A stretch of 64,000 nucleotides of DNA from Streptomyces sp. NBC_01689 (GCF_036250675.1 NZ_CP109592.1:2666001-2730000); one strand, 5' to 3'; positions 33,661 to 44,093 are shown, numbered from the stretch's first letter. Notes: generated from the sequence alone by a model not told the origin. Made by a program: numbers and translations.

Positions 33661-35466
33661 ATGGCCGCTCCCCAGTCCGACCTTCCTCTGTCCCCTCTCA
33701 AGACCGTCGCCGTCGTCGGCCTCGGCACCATGGGCACCGGCATCGCCGAGGTGCTCGCCCGGGCCGGACGCGAGGTCGTCGGCATCGACATCAGCGAGGC
33801 CGCGGCCGTCCAGGCCGTCACCGCGCTCGAAGCCTCCACCGCCCGCGCCGTGCGGCGCGAACGCCTCACCGAGCAGGAGCGGGCGGACGTCCTCGCCCGC
33901 TTCCGCACCTCCACCGACCTCGCCGCCGCGGCCGACGCCGACCTGGTCATCGAGGTGACCCCGGAGTCGTACGACATCAAGCAGCAGGTCTTCCGCGCGC
34001 TGGACGGCATCGTGCGCCCGGACACCGTCCTGGCCACCGGCACCAACGCCCTCTCGGTGACACGGCTGGCGGCCGACTCGGCCCACCCCGAGCGCGTCCT
34101 CGGCCTGCACTTCTTCAATCCGGCGCCCGCGATGAAGCTCGTCGAGGTGGTCTCCTCCGTGCTGACCGCGCCCGCGGCGGTCGGCGCCGTCACCAACCTC
34201 GCCCTCGACCTGGGCAAGGAGCCCGTCGCGGTCGGCGACCGCCCCGGCTTCGTCGCCGACGGACTGCTCTTCGGCTACCTGAACCAGGCGGCCGCGATGT
34301 ACGAGGCGAAGTACGCCTCCCGCGAGGACATCGACGCCGCGATGCGGCTCGGCTGCGGCCTGCCCATGGGCCCGCTCGCCCTGCTCGACCTGATCGGCGT
34401 CGACACGGCCCGTACGGTCCTGGAGGCCATGTACGCCGAGTCCCGCGACCGGCTGCACGCCCCCGCGCCCATCCTCAAGCAGCTCAGCGAGGCGGGCCTG
34501 ACCGGCCGGAAGTCGGGTCGCGGCTTCTACTCCTACGAGGCGCCCGGCAGCGCGAGCGTCGTGCGGGACGCGCTGACCCCCCTCTCCGGCGGCACCGGCA
34601 CGCCGGGCCGTCCGGTCCGCTCGGTCGGTGTCGCGGGCTCCGGGACGATGGCGTCCGGCATCGCCGAGGTCTTCGCGAAGGCCGGCCACGAGGTCGTCCT
34701 GGCCGCCCGCAGCGAGGAGAAGGCGCAGGCCGCCAAGGCCCGGATCGGCAAGTCGCTGGCGCGGTCGGTCGACAAGGGCCGGATGACCGCCGAGGCCGCC
34801 GCGAGCACCCTGGACCTGATCACGCCGTCGGGTTCGTACGACTCCTTCGCCGAGGTCGATCTCGCCCTGGAGGCGGTGGCCGAGGACCTGGAGGTCAAGC
34901 AGCAGCTGTTCGCGGTCTTCGACAAGGTCTGCAAGCCCGGCGCGATCCTCGCGACCACGACCTCCTCGCTGCCCGTCGTGGCCTGCGCCCGCGCCACCTC
35001 GCGCCCGCAGGACGTGATCGGCATGCACTTCTTCAACCCGGCCCCGGCGATGAAGCTGGTCGAGGTGGTCCGGACCGTCCTGACCGCGGACGACGTGCAC
35101 GCCACGGTCCGCGAGCTGTGCGAGAAGATCCGCAAGCACCCGGTGGACTGCGGCGACCGCGCCGGATTCATCGTGAACGCGCTGCTCTTCCCGTACCTGA
35201 ACAACGCGGTCAAGATGGTCCAGGAGCACTACGCGACGCTGGACGACATCGACGCGGCGATGAAGCTCGGCGGCGGGTACCCGATGGGCCCCTTCGAGCT
35301 CCTGGACGTGGTGGGCCTGGACGTCTCCCTGGCCATCGAGAAGGTGCTGCACCGGGAGTTCCGTGACCCGGGCCTCGCCCCGGCGCCGCTCCTGGAGCAT
35401 CTGGTGGCCGCGGGCTGCCTCGGCCGCAAGACGGGCCGCGGCTTCCGCGAATATGCCCGCCGCTGA
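33661..35466 (+). CDS. double-length 3-hydroxyacyl-CoA (3-hydroxybutyryl-CoA) dehydrogenase
   Basis: The protein has 601 residues and two complete dehydrogenase units in tandem. Unit 1 (about 1-300) has the NAD loop VGLGTMGTGIAEVLARAGREV and the substrate-site motif LHFFNPAPAMKLVEVV; unit 2 (about 315-601) repeats GSGTMASGIAEVFAKAGHEV and MHFFNPAPAMKLVEVV. Both units end with a 'GRKSGRGFYSY'/'GRKTGRGFREY' C-terminal helix region. It oxidises or reduces 3-hydroxyacyl-CoA with NAD(P). It lies beside the ccr operon with only the TetR gene between, so it probably makes the 3-hydroxybutyryl-CoA that feeds crotonyl-CoA. The ATG at 33661 has GGAG about 9 bases upstream. The fusion is unusual compared with the single-unit bacterial enzyme, and both units keep their motifs. 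Confidence 0.9.
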   Translation: MAAPQSDLPLSPLKTVAVVGLGTMGTGIAEVLARAGREVVGIDISEAAAVQAVTALEASTARAVRRERLTEQERADVLARFRTSTDLAAAADADLVIEVTPESYDIKQQVFRALDGIVRPDTVLATGTNALSVTRLAADSAHPERVLGLHFFNPAPAMKLVEVVSSVLTAPAAVGAVTNLALDLGKEPVAVGDRPGFVADGLLFGYLNQAAAMYEAKYASREDIDAAMRLGCGLPMGPLALLDLIGVDTARTVLEAMYAESRDRLHAPAPILKQLSEAGLTGRKSGRGFYSYEAPGSASVVRDALTPLSGGTGTPGRPVRSVGVAGSGTMASGIAEVFAKAGHEVVLAARSEEKAQAAKARIGKSLARSVDKGRMTAEAAASTLDLITPSGSYDSFAEVDLALEAVAEDLEVKQQLFAVFDKVCKPGAILATTTSSLPVVACARATSRPQDVIGMHFFNPAPAMKLVEVVRTVLTADDVHATVRELCEKIRKHPVDCGDRAGFIVNALLFPYLNNAVKMVQEHYATLDDIDAAMKLGGGYPMGPFELLDVVGLDVSLAIEKVLHREFRDPGLAPAPLLEHLVAAGCLGRKTGRGFREYARR

Positions 35467-35590
35467 CCGTCCCGGCGACCGGTCCGCGGACAGCGCCGAC
35501 TGGGGCGGACTGCTCGACCCGACCGGAAACCCCCCGCCCGTCGAGGGTGGGGGGATCACCGGACTTGCACGTTCTCCTGCGCGGATGCAG

Positions 35591-35596
35591 TACGTT
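35591..35596 (+). promoter_or_regulatory. -10 box of a leaderless promoter (TetR gene)
   Basis: TACGTT ends 6 bases before the ATG at 35603. TTGCAC lies 20 bases upstream as a weak -35. The leaderless form is favoured because no ribosome-binding site precedes the ATG. Confidence 0.45.
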
Positions 35597-35602
35597 CGGG
35601 TC

Positions 35603-36424
35603 ATGTCCCAGCCCGCCAGGTCCCCACGTACACCGGCCACGCCCGACGCACCGGAGAGTGCCGCCGGCAGCCGCGCCGCCGCGCAACGGCTCAAGATGCG
35701 ACGGGAACTGGCGGCCTCGGCCATGGAGCTGTTCGCGACCAAGGGCTACGAGGCGACCACCGTCGACGAGATCGCGGCCCGGGCCGGGGTCGCCCGCCGC
35801 ACCTTCTTCCGCCACTTCCGTTCCAAGGAAGAGGCGATCTTCCCCGACCACGACGACACCCTGATCCGCGCCGAGGCGGTCCTCGACGCGGCGCCCGCGC
35901 ACGAGCACCCCCTGGACACGGTGTGCCGCGGCATCAAGGAAGTCATGAAGATGTACGCGGCCCAGCCCGAGATCTCCGTCTCGCGCTACAAACTGACCCG
36001 CGAGGTACCCACGCTCCGGGAGGCCGAGATCGCCTCCGTCGCCCGCTACGAGCGGCTCTTCACCCGCTACCTCCTCGGTCACTTCGACGAGCACGCCCAC
36101 GACGACGACGCCAACGACGATCCGCTGCTCGCGGAGGTCGCCGCGTCCGCCGTGGTCACGGCGCACAACCACGTCCTGCGGCGCTGGCTGCGGGCCGGCG
36201 GCCAGGGCGACGTGGAGACGCAGCTCGACCACGCCTTCGCCATCGTCCGACGGACGTTCGGGACCGGTATCGGCGCCGGGCGGGACACCTCGCCGCGCAC
36301 AGCGCCCGCGAGCTCCTTCACGGAGGGGGACGTCCTGGTGACCGTGGCCCGGGTCGACGCCCCCCTCGACCAGGTGATGCGCACGATCGAGCAGGCGCTG
36401 CGCGACCGCCCCCAGGGTTCGTAG
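35603..36424 (+). CDS. TetR-family regulator next to the ethylmalonyl-CoA operon
   Basis: A protein of 273 residues. The DNA-binding domain (about 30-85) is MRRELAASAMELFATKGYEATTVDEIAARAGVARRTFFRHFRSKEEAIF. A helical ligand-binding domain follows (about 90-235), then a tail (TVARVDAPLDQVMRTIEQAL). It lies directly upstream of ccr, and tandem TGATCGATCA operators are present in the 748-base gap, so it is a good candidate regulator of the pathway. The start at 35603 is chosen from a -10 box 6 bases upstream; an in-frame ATG at 35585 is possible. The ligand is unknown, probably an acyl-CoA. Confidence 0.9.
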   Translation: MSQPARSPRTPATPDAPESAAGSRAAAQRLKMRRELAASAMELFATKGYEATTVDEIAARAGVARRTFFRHFRSKEEAIFPDHDDTLIRAEAVLDAAPAHEHPLDTVCRGIKEVMKMYAAQPEISVSRYKLTREVPTLREAEIASVARYERLFTRYLLGHFDEHAHDDDANDDPLLAEVAASAVVTAHNHVLRRWLRAGGQGDVETQLDHAFAIVRRTFGTGIGAGRDTSPRTAPASSFTEGDVLVTVARVDAPLDQVMRTIEQALRDRPQGS

Positions 36425-36830
36425 AACCGGCGGAACCCGCGGAAGAGTGGGTCCCGCCCGTTCCGGGGACGGGCCTTCCCCGGTGGCTCTCCCGGGGGCG
36501 GCCCGCCACCGCGTCCGGTGTTCCGAGGTCCGTGACCTCACACCCCGCGCCCCACGGCGTCCGCACCCCGCGCCGCCCCCGGCGACGCACCTGGCAACGC
36601 CCCCGCCACCGTCACCCGATCGGCGGAGCGCCGGAGCGGGTGTCCGGGCCGCTCGCCGCCGCGGAAACTCCCTCACTCGCGTGGCACTCCGGGCCCCGGG
36701 ACGACACTCTCCGCACCCGTCGTGTCACCCTCCGCCTCCTGCGGACCATCCGTCGACCGCCTCGCCGTCACCTCGCCGCGCCCCCCATTCCCGGGCGAGA
36801 GCCGGTCACACCCCCTCCGAACAGGGGTTT

Positions 36831-36860
36831 TGATCGATCATCGGGTTGCCTGATCGATCA
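36831..36860. promoter_or_regulatory. tandem TGATCGATCA operators upstream of ccr
   Basis: TGATCGATCA, a perfect 10-bp palindrome, occurs at 36831-36840 and 36851-36860, within a repeated TGATCGATCATCG unit of period 20 (two helical turns). It lies about 57-86 bases upstream of the -35 box of the proposed ccr promoter. Likely binders are the TetR regulator next door or another regulator of acyl-CoA metabolism. Confidence 0.55.
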
Positions 36861-36916
36861 TCGCTCACGTGGTGCGTAAAGATTTCACCTGAGCGCAACT
36901 CATGGCACTCCGTGCC

Positions 36917-36945
36917 TTGCCAGGTGACACGGCGTGCCATACGTT
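36917..36945 (+). promoter_or_regulatory. candidate housekeeping promoter of the ccr operon
   Basis: TTGCCA (36917-36922) and TACGTT (36940-36945) are separated by exactly 17 bases. The predicted start near 36952 leaves a leader of about 220 bases before the GTG at 37173. Confidence 0.5.
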
Positions 36946-37172
36946 GAGGGTGTCCGGGCGGCCGGCGTGCAGAGATCCCTCGTACGCCGGCTGTCCCCGC
37001 ACACCCCTGGTGAGCGCGCCCGGACGCCTGCGTCACAGGCACCCTCCCGCGCCGACAAGGCGCTGCCACCGCACCACCTCCGCCGAACCGACGGCACACC
37101 CCTCACCTCAAGCAGCAGCACCGACGTAACCCCAGCGTCTTCCCTCGGACGCGTACCGCCGGAGGCAACACC

Positions 37173-38510
37173 GTGAAGGAAATCCTGGACGCGATCCAGT
37201 CGCCGGAATCCACGTCCGCCGACTTCGCCGCTCTTCCGCTCCCCGAGTCCTACCGTGCCGTCACCGTGCACAAGGACGAGACGGAGATGTTCGCCGGGCT
37301 CAGCACCCGCGACAAGGACCCCCGCAAGTCGATCCACCTGGACGACGTGCCGGTGCCGGAGCTCGGCCCCGGCGAGGCCCTGGTGGCCGTCATGGCCTCC
37401 TCGGTCAACTACAACTCCGTGTGGACCTCGATCTTCGAGCCGATGTCGACCTTCGGCTTCCTGGAGCGCTACGGGCGGCTCAGCGAGCTCACCAAGCGCC
37501 ACGACCTGCCGTACCACGTCATCGGCTCCGACCTCGCGGGCGTGGTGCTGCGCACCGGTCCCGGCGTGAACTCCTGGAAGCCCGGAGACGAGGTCGTCGC
37601 GCACTGCCTCTCGGTCGAGCTGGAGTCCTCGGACGGCCACAACGACACGATGCTCGACCCCGAGCAGCGGATCTGGGGCTTCGAGACCAACTTCGGCGGC
37701 CTCGCCGAGATCGCGCTCGTCAAGTCCAACCAGCTCATGCCGAAGCCCGACCACCTGAGCTGGGAGGAGGCCGCGGCCCCGGGTCTCGTCAACTCCACCG
37801 CGTACCGCCAGCTGGTGTCGAGGAACGGCGCCGGCATGAAGCAGGGCGACAACGTGCTCATCTGGGGCGCGAGCGGCGGGCTCGGCTCGTACGCCACCCA
37901 GTTCGCGCTCGCCGGCGGCGCCAACCCCATCTGCGTCGTCAGCAGCGAGCAGAAGGCGGACATCTGCCGCTCGATGGGCGCCGAGGCGATCATCGACCGC
38001 AACGCCGAGGGCTACAAGTTCTGGAAGGACGAGTCCACCCAGGACCCGAAGGAGTGGAAGCGCTTCGGCAAGCGCATCCGCGAGTTCACCGGGGGCGAGG
38101 ACATCGACATCGTCTTCGAGCACCCCGGCCGCGAGACCTTCGGCGCGAGCGTCTACGTCACCCGCAAGGGCGGCACCATCACCACCTGCGCCTCGACCTC
38201 GGGCTACATGCACGAGTACGACAACCGCTACCTGTGGATGTCGCTGAAGCGGATCATCGGCTCGCACTTCGCGAACTACCGCGAGGCCTGGGAGGCCAAC
38301 CGGCTCGTCGCCAAGGGCAAGATCCACCCCACGCTCTCCAAGGTCTACTCCCTGGAGGACACCGGGCAGGCCGCCTACGACGTGCACCGCAACCTCCACC
38401 AGGGCAAGGTCGGTGTGCTCACCCTGGCGCCCCGTGAGGGCCTGGGTGTGCGCGACGAGGAGAAGCGCGCGCAGCACATCGACGCCATCAACCGCTTCCG
38501 GAACGTCTGA
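37173..38510 (+). CDS. ccr: crotonyl-CoA carboxylase/reductase
   Basis: A protein of 445 residues, the first gene of the ethylmalonyl-CoA operon. It makes ethylmalonyl-CoA from crotonyl-CoA, CO2 and NADPH. The four CO2-binding residues described for the Kitasatospora enzyme are present at the same numbers: Asn81 (SVNYNSVW), Phe170-Glu171 (IWGFETNFGG) and His365 (IIGSHFANY). The nucleotide-binding loop is GASGGLGSYATQFA (about 232-245). The start GTG at 37173 has GGAGGC 6 bases upstream. Ccr feeds the glyoxylate-free acetyl-CoA assimilation route and supplies extender units for polyketides. The gap to the next gene is 9 bases. Confidence 0.98.
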   Translation: MKEILDAIQSPESTSADFAALPLPESYRAVTVHKDETEMFAGLSTRDKDPRKSIHLDDVPVPELGPGEALVAVMASSVNYNSVWTSIFEPMSTFGFLERYGRLSELTKRHDLPYHVIGSDLAGVVLRTGPGVNSWKPGDEVVAHCLSVELESSDGHNDTMLDPEQRIWGFETNFGGLAEIALVKSNQLMPKPDHLSWEEAAAPGLVNSTAYRQLVSRNGAGMKQGDNVLIWGASGGLGSYATQFALAGGANPICVVSSEQKADICRSMGAEAIIDRNAEGYKFWKDESTQDPKEWKRFGKRIREFTGGEDIDIVFEHPGRETFGASVYVTRKGGTITTCASTSGYMHEYDNRYLWMSLKRIIGSHFANYREAWEANRLVAKGKIHPTLSKVYSLEDTGQAAYDVHRNLHQGKVGVLTLAPREGLGVRDEEKRAQHIDAINRFRNV

Positions 38511-38519
38511 GGTCACCAG

Positions 38520-40553
38520 ATGACAGAGCGTCAGCGTCAGAAGGACCGGCCGTGGCTCATGCGCACGTACGCCGGTCACTCCACGGCCGAGGCGTCCAAC
38601 GAGCTGTACCGGCGCAACCTCGCCAAGGGCCAGACCGGCCTGTCGGTCGCGTTCGACCTGCCGACCCAGACCGGCTACGACCCCGACCACGTCCTCGCCC
38701 GCGGCGAGGTCGGCCGGGTCGGGGTTCCGGTCTCGCACCTCGGTGACATGCGCCGTCTGTTCCAGGACATCCCCCTGGACCAGATGAACACCTCGATGAC
38801 CATCAACGCCACCGCCATGTGGCTGCTGGCGCTCTATCAGGTCGTCGCCGAGGAGCAGGGTGTGGACATCACCACGCTCCAGGGGACGACGCAGAACGAC
38901 ATCGTGAAGGAGTACCTCTCGCGCGGGACGCACGTCTTCCCGCCGGGGCCCTCGCTCCGTCTGACGACGGACATGATCGCGTACACGGTCTCCCACATCC
39001 CCAGGTGGAACCCGATCAACATCTGCTCGTACCACCTCCAGGAGGCCGGTGCCACGCCGGTCCAGGAGATCGCGTACGCGATGTCGACGGCCGTCGCGGT
39101 GCTGGACGCCGTCCGCGACTCGGGGCAGGTGCCCCCGGAGAAGTTCGGCGACGTCGTCGCCCGCATCTCCTTCTTCGTGAACGCGGGGGTCCGGTTCATC
39201 GAGGAGATGTGCAAGATGCGCGCGTTCGGGCGCATCTGGGACGAGGTCACGCGCGAGCGGTACGGCATCCAGGACCCGAAGCAGCGCCGCTTCCGCTACG
39301 GCGTCCAGGTCAACTCCCTCGGGCTGACCGAGGCCCAGCCGGAGAACAACGTCCAGCGGATCGTGCTGGAGATGCTGGCCGTGACGCTCTCGAAGGACGC
39401 CCGCGCGCGGGCCGTGCAGCTTCCCGCCTGGAACGAGGCGCTGGGCCTGCCCCGGCCCTGGGACCAGCAGTGGTCGCTGCGCATCCAGCAGGTCCTGGCC
39501 CACGAGAGCGACCTGCTGGAGTACGAGGACATCTTCGAGGGCTCGCACGTCATCGAGGCCAAGGTGGCCTCCCTGGTCGAGGAGTCGCTCGCCGAGATGG
39601 ACCGGATCGAGGAGATGGGCGGCGCGATGGCCGCCGTCGAGTCCGGCTATCTCAAGTCGCAGCTCGTCTCCTCGCACGCCGAGCGCCGGGCGCGGATCGA
39701 GGGCGGCGACGAGAAGATAGTCGGCGTCAACATCTACGAGTCGACGGAGCCCAACCCGCTCACCGCCGATCTGGACGCGGCGATCCAGACCGTCGACCCC
39801 GCGGTCGAGGCCCGGGTCGTCGCCGCACTCGGGCAGTGGCGCGACACCCGCTACCAGCCGCCCTTCAACCACCCGCGCCCCTGCAAGGCGCTGGAGCGGC
39901 TGAAGGAGGCGGCCAAGGGCACCGACAACCTCATGGAGGCCACCCTGGAGTGCGCCCGCGCCGGGGTCACGACCGGCGAGTGGTCCGGGGCCCTGCGCGA
40001 GGTCTTCGGCGAGTTCCGCGCACCGACCGGCGTCTCCTCGGCGCCCGTCGCGGTCACCGCCGAGGAGGGCACCGCGCTGGCGCTGGTGCGCCGGCGGGTC
40101 GAGGAGACCGCCCGGGAACTCGGTGTGGGCAAGCTCCGCTTCCTGGTCGGCAAGCCGGGTCTTGACGGGCACTCCAACGGCGCCGAGCAGATCGCCGTGC
40201 GGGCCCGTGACGCCGGGTTCGAGGTGGTCTACCAGGGCATCCGGCTGACGCCCGAACAGATCGTGGACGCCTCCGTCGCCGAGGACGTGCACGCCGTGGG
40301 CCTGTCCATCCTGTCCGGCTCGCACGCCCAGCTGGTGCCCGACGTGCTGGACCGGCTGCGCGAGGCCGGCGCCCCCGACATCCCGGTGATCGCGGGCGGG
40401 ATCATCCCGAACGCCGACGCCGAACAGCTGCGAGCCGCCGGAGTGGCCGCGGTCTTCACCCCGAAGGACTTCGACATCACGGGAATCATCGGCCGTATCG
40501 TCGACGAGATCCGGAAAGCGAACAAGCTCGACCCCCTGGAGGTCCCCGCATGA
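38520..40553 (+). CDS. ecm: B12-dependent ethylmalonyl-CoA mutase
   Basis: A protein of 677 residues (also called MeaA). The catalytic TIM-barrel domain (about 1-520) has RTYAGHSTAEASNELYRRNL and FDLPTQTGYDPDH and the mutase motif MNTSMTINATAMW. The C-terminal cobalamin domain (about 530-677) has the B12-binding DGHSNGAEQIAVRARDAGF and the loop GLSILSGSHAQLVPDVL. It rearranges ethylmalonyl-CoA to methylsuccinyl-CoA. The clear DxHxxG motif and its place between ccr and the lyase separate it from methylmalonyl-CoA mutase. Its stop overlaps the start of the lyase gene (ATGA). Confidence 0.95.
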   Translation: MTERQRQKDRPWLMRTYAGHSTAEASNELYRRNLAKGQTGLSVAFDLPTQTGYDPDHVLARGEVGRVGVPVSHLGDMRRLFQDIPLDQMNTSMTINATAMWLLALYQVVAEEQGVDITTLQGTTQNDIVKEYLSRGTHVFPPGPSLRLTTDMIAYTVSHIPRWNPINICSYHLQEAGATPVQEIAYAMSTAVAVLDAVRDSGQVPPEKFGDVVARISFFVNAGVRFIEEMCKMRAFGRIWDEVTRERYGIQDPKQRRFRYGVQVNSLGLTEAQPENNVQRIVLEMLAVTLSKDARARAVQLPAWNEALGLPRPWDQQWSLRIQQVLAHESDLLEYEDIFEGSHVIEAKVASLVEESLAEMDRIEEMGGAMAAVESGYLKSQLVSSHAERRARIEGGDEKIVGVNIYESTEPNPLTADLDAAIQTVDPAVEARVVAALGQWRDTRYQPPFNHPRPCKALERLKEAAKGTDNLMEATLECARAGVTTGEWSGALREVFGEFRAPTGVSSAPVAVTAEEGTALALVRRRVEETARELGVGKLRFLVGKPGLDGHSNGAEQIAVRARDAGFEVVYQGIRLTPEQIVDASVAEDVHAVGLSILSGSHAQLVPDVLDRLREAGAPDIPVIAGGIIPNADAEQLRAAGVAAVFTPKDFDITGIIGRIVDEIRKANKLDPLEVPA

Positions 40554-41515
40554 CAACGCCCGTCAACCGCCTTCGTCCGCGGCGGTCCTGCCTGGCCGTG
40601 CCCGGCTCGAACCCGCGCTTCCTGGAGAAGGCCCAGGGCCTCCCCGCGGACCAGGTCTTCCTCGACCTGGAGGACGCCTGCGCCCCGCTGGCCAAGCCCG
40701 ACGCGCGGCACACGATCGTGAAGTTCCTCAACGAGGGCGACTGGACCGGCAAGACGCGGGTCGTACGGGTGAACGACTGGACGACGCACTGGACGTACCG
40801 CGACGTCGTCACGGTCGTCGAGGGCGCGGGCCAGAACCTCGACTGCATCATGCTGCCGAAGGTCCAGGACGCCCAGCAGGTCGTGGCCCTCGACCTGCTG
40901 CTGACCCAGATCGAGAAGACGATGGGCTTCGAGGTCGGGAAGATCGGCATCGAGGCGCAGATCGAGAACGCGAAGGGCCTGGTGAACGTCGACGAGATCG
41001 CCGCCGCCTCGCCGCGCGTGGAGACCATCATCTTCGGCCCCGCCGACTTCATGGCGTCGATCAACATGAAGTCGCTCGTCGTCGGCGAGCAGCCTCCCGG
41101 GTACCCGGCGGACGCGTACCACTACATCCTGATGCGCATCCTGATGGCCGCGCGGACACACGACCTCCAGGCGATCGACGGCCCCTATCTGCAGATCCGC
41201 AACCAGGAGGGGTACCGCGAGGTCGCCGGGCGCGCCGCCGCCCTCGGTTTCGACGGCAAGTGGGTGCTGCACCCCGACCAGGTGGCCGCGGCCAACGAGA
41301 TCTTCTCGCCCTCCCAGGAGGACTTCGACCACGCCGAGCTGATCCTCGACGCATACGAGTACTACACGTCCGAGGCGGGCGGCAAGAAGGGCTCCGCGAT
41401 GCTCGGTGACGAGATGATCGACGAGGCCAGCCGCAAGATGGCACTGGTGATCTCCGGCAAGGGCCGGGCGGCCGGCATGCAGCGCACCAGCAAGTTCGAA
41501 GCTCCGGAGGCCTGA
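40550..41515 (+). CDS. mcl1: CoA-ester lyase (beta-methylmalyl-CoA / malyl-CoA lyase)
   Basis: A protein of 321 residues of the HpcH/CitE family. The N-terminus RRSCLAVPGSNPRFLEKAQGL, the Mg-binding VFLDLEDACAPLAKPDAR and the second metal motif IGIEAQIENAKGLVNVDEIA are present. FGPADFMASINMKS and the late WVLHPDQVAAANEIF are further signatures. It should cleave beta-methylmalyl-CoA to glyoxylate and propionyl-CoA (and possibly malyl-CoA to acetyl-CoA and glyoxylate). The ATG at 40550 overlaps the mutase stop by 4 bases, showing strong coupling. The next gene starts 5 bases after its stop. Confidence 0.94.
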   Translation: MTTPVNRLRPRRSCLAVPGSNPRFLEKAQGLPADQVFLDLEDACAPLAKPDARHTIVKFLNEGDWTGKTRVVRVNDWTTHWTYRDVVTVVEGAGQNLDCIMLPKVQDAQQVVALDLLLTQIEKTMGFEVGKIGIEAQIENAKGLVNVDEIAAASPRVETIIFGPADFMASINMKSLVVGEQPPGYPADAYHYILMRILMAARTHDLQAIDGPYLQIRNQEGYREVAGRAAALGFDGKWVLHPDQVAAANEIFSPSQEDFDHAELILDAYEYYTSEAGGKKGSAMLGDEMIDEASRKMALVISGKGRAAGMQRTSKFEAPEA

Positions 41516-41520
41516 GCACC

Positions 41521-42048
41521 ATGCAGTTCGGACGCACGTACGAAGAGTTCGAGGTCGGTGCGGTCTACAAGCACTGGCCCGGCAAGACGGTCACCGAGTA
41601 CGACGACCATCTCTTCTGCCTTCTGACCATGAACCACCACCCCCTCCACCTGGACACGAACTACGCGGAGCGGACGACGGACTTCGGCCGCAACGTCGTC
41701 GTGGGGAACTACGTCTACTCGCTGCTGCTCGGCATGTCGGTCCCCGACGTGTCCGGGAAGGCGATCGCGAACCTGGAGATCGAGTCGCTCCGGCATGTGG
41801 CGCCGACCTTCCACGGCGACACGATCTACGGCGAGACGACCGTCCTGGACAAGACGCCCTCCCGGTCGAAGAGCGACCGCGGGATCGTCCATGTCGAGAC
41901 CAAGGGCTACAAGCAGGACGGCACGCTCGTCTGCGTGTTCCGCCGCAAGGTGATGGTCCCCACCGAGACGTACATCAAGGAGCGCGGCGGCGAGCAGCCG
42001 GGCCGCCCGGAGCCGACCGCCCCCGCGGAGAAGAAGACGGAGAAGTAG
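41521..42048 (+). CDS. mch: MaoC-family dehydratase, mesaconyl-CoA hydratase
   Basis: A protein of 175 residues with a MaoC hot-dog domain. FGRTYEEFEVGAVYKHWPGKTVTEYDDHLFCLLTMNHHPLHLD contains the catalytic Asp/His region. VVVGNYVYSLLLGMSVPDVSGKAIANL and the final VHVETKGYKQDGTLVCVFRRKVMVP are typical of mesaconyl-CoA hydratases. It hydrates mesaconyl-CoA to beta-methylmalyl-CoA between the dehydrogenase and the lyase. The C-terminus is a charged tail (ERGGEQPGRPEP). The start ATG at 41521 lies 5 bases after the lyase stop and the next gene starts 2 bases after its own stop. Confidence 0.9.
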   Translation: MQFGRTYEEFEVGAVYKHWPGKTVTEYDDHLFCLLTMNHHPLHLDTNYAERTTDFGRNVVVGNYVYSLLLGMSVPDVSGKAIANLEIESLRHVAPTFHGDTIYGETTVLDKTPSRSKSDRGIVHVETKGYKQDGTLVCVFRRKVMVPTETYIKERGGEQPGRPEPTAPAEKKTEK

Positions 42049-42050
42049 CC

Positions 42051-43256
<1,206 letters not shown>

Positions 43257-43278
43257 ACCGGGCTGGATGTCCTGGTTC

Positions 43279-43311
43279 GGGGTGTTTTCTTCGAGAAGAA
43301 GATCACACCCC
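43279..43311 (+). terminator. hairpin terminator of the ethylmalonyl-CoA operon
   Basis: GGGGTGT (43279-43285) pairs with ACACCCC (43305-43311), and an inner TTCTTC pairs with GAAGAA across GA-containing bases. It is the only notable hairpin between mcd and psd. Confidence 0.6.
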
Positions 43312-43436
43312 GTCAACACTCTTGGGCCGCCGACTCGGCTTCCTGGCTTGCCCAGTTGTGGTCAACGACCGGTACGATCCCGGGAAAGCCGCCGTCCCCC
43401 GTTCCAGCGCGGCATCATCCGCTACGAAGGTCATCC

Positions 43437-44093
43437 ATGCCCCACAGCCAAACCTCTGCACCTCGCGACAGCCTGGTCGGCGTACGCCTTGCGCGCGGAG
43501 CATCGCCGTGGCTTCTCCCGACCGTTGCCACCGCAGCACTCAGCCTGGCCCGCTCGCGCCGCTCCGGCGCCGCCAAGGCCGTGGCCGTACCCGCCACCGC
43601 GCTCGCGGCGGGCATGCTGTGGTTCTTCCGCGACCCCGAGCGTGAGATCGCCCAGGGCCGTGTCATCTCGCCCGCCGACGGTGTGGTGCAGAGCATCATG
43701 CCCTGGAAGGACGGGCGCACCCGCGTCGCGATCTTCATGAGCCCGCTCAACGTGCATGTCAACCGTGCGCCGCTCTCCGGCACGGTGACCTCGGTCGAGC
43801 ACATCCCCGGTGGGTTCGTTCCGGCGTTCAACAAGGAGAGCGAGAACAACGAGCGTGTCGTCTGGCACTTCGACACCGAGCTCGGCGACATCGAGATGAT
43901 CCAGATCGCCGGAGCCGTCGCCCGTCGTATCGTTCCTTATGTACCCCGGGGCACGAAGGTCGAGCAGGGCGAGCGGATCGGCCTGATCCGTTTCGGCTCG
44001 CGTGTCGACATCTACCTCCCCGAGGGCGTCGAGGTCGATGTGGAAGTCGGTCAGAAGACCGTGGCTGGGGTGACTCGAATTGACCGTGATTGA
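43437..44093 (+). CDS. psd: phosphatidylserine decarboxylase (short, archaeal-type)
   Basis: A proenzyme of 218 residues. The self-cleavage site is IRFGSRVD, with Gly187-Ser188 giving the pyruvoyl group on the small alpha-chain. Upstream motifs are WFFRDPEREI, ISPADGVVQ, IFMSPLNVHVNRAPLSG and the single membrane-associated stretch AVPATALAAGMLWF. It turns phosphatidylserine into phosphatidylethanolamine. The ATG at 43437 has GAAGG 6 bases upstream. It overlaps pssA by 14 bases, so both enzymes are made together. Confidence 0.95.
   Translation: MPHSQTSAPRDSLVGVRLARGASPWLLPTVATAALSLARSRRSGAAKAVAVPATALAAGMLWFFRDPEREIAQGRVISPADGVVQSIMPWKDGRTRVAIFMSPLNVHVNRAPLSGTVTSVEHIPGGFVPAFNKESENNERVVWHFDTELGDIEMIQIAGAVARRIVPYVPRGTKVEQGERIGLIRFGSRVDIYLPEGVEVDVEVGQKTVAGVTRIDRD

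Larger units (their letters stand above)
36425..37172. other. long intergenic region before ccr
   Basis: These 748 bases hold no convincing gene. They carry the tandem TGATCGATCA operators, a good promoter at 36917-36945 and about 220 bases of leader. The leader contains a perfect 8-bp hairpin (GCCGGCGT at 36961-36968 with ACGCCGGC at 36984-36991). Confidence 0.6.

Noticed and set aside
36425..37172. Small genes in the gap before ccr
   Set aside because: Open frames there are Arg/Pro-rich without start signals; the region reads better as operators, promoter and leader.
36900..40556. Very long open frame (about 1200 codons) on the minus strand opposite ccr and ecm
   Set aside because: It is the mirror of highly GC-biased coding sequence. 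It has no ribosome-binding site or family motif, while the plus strand carries unmistakable Ccr and mutase motifs.
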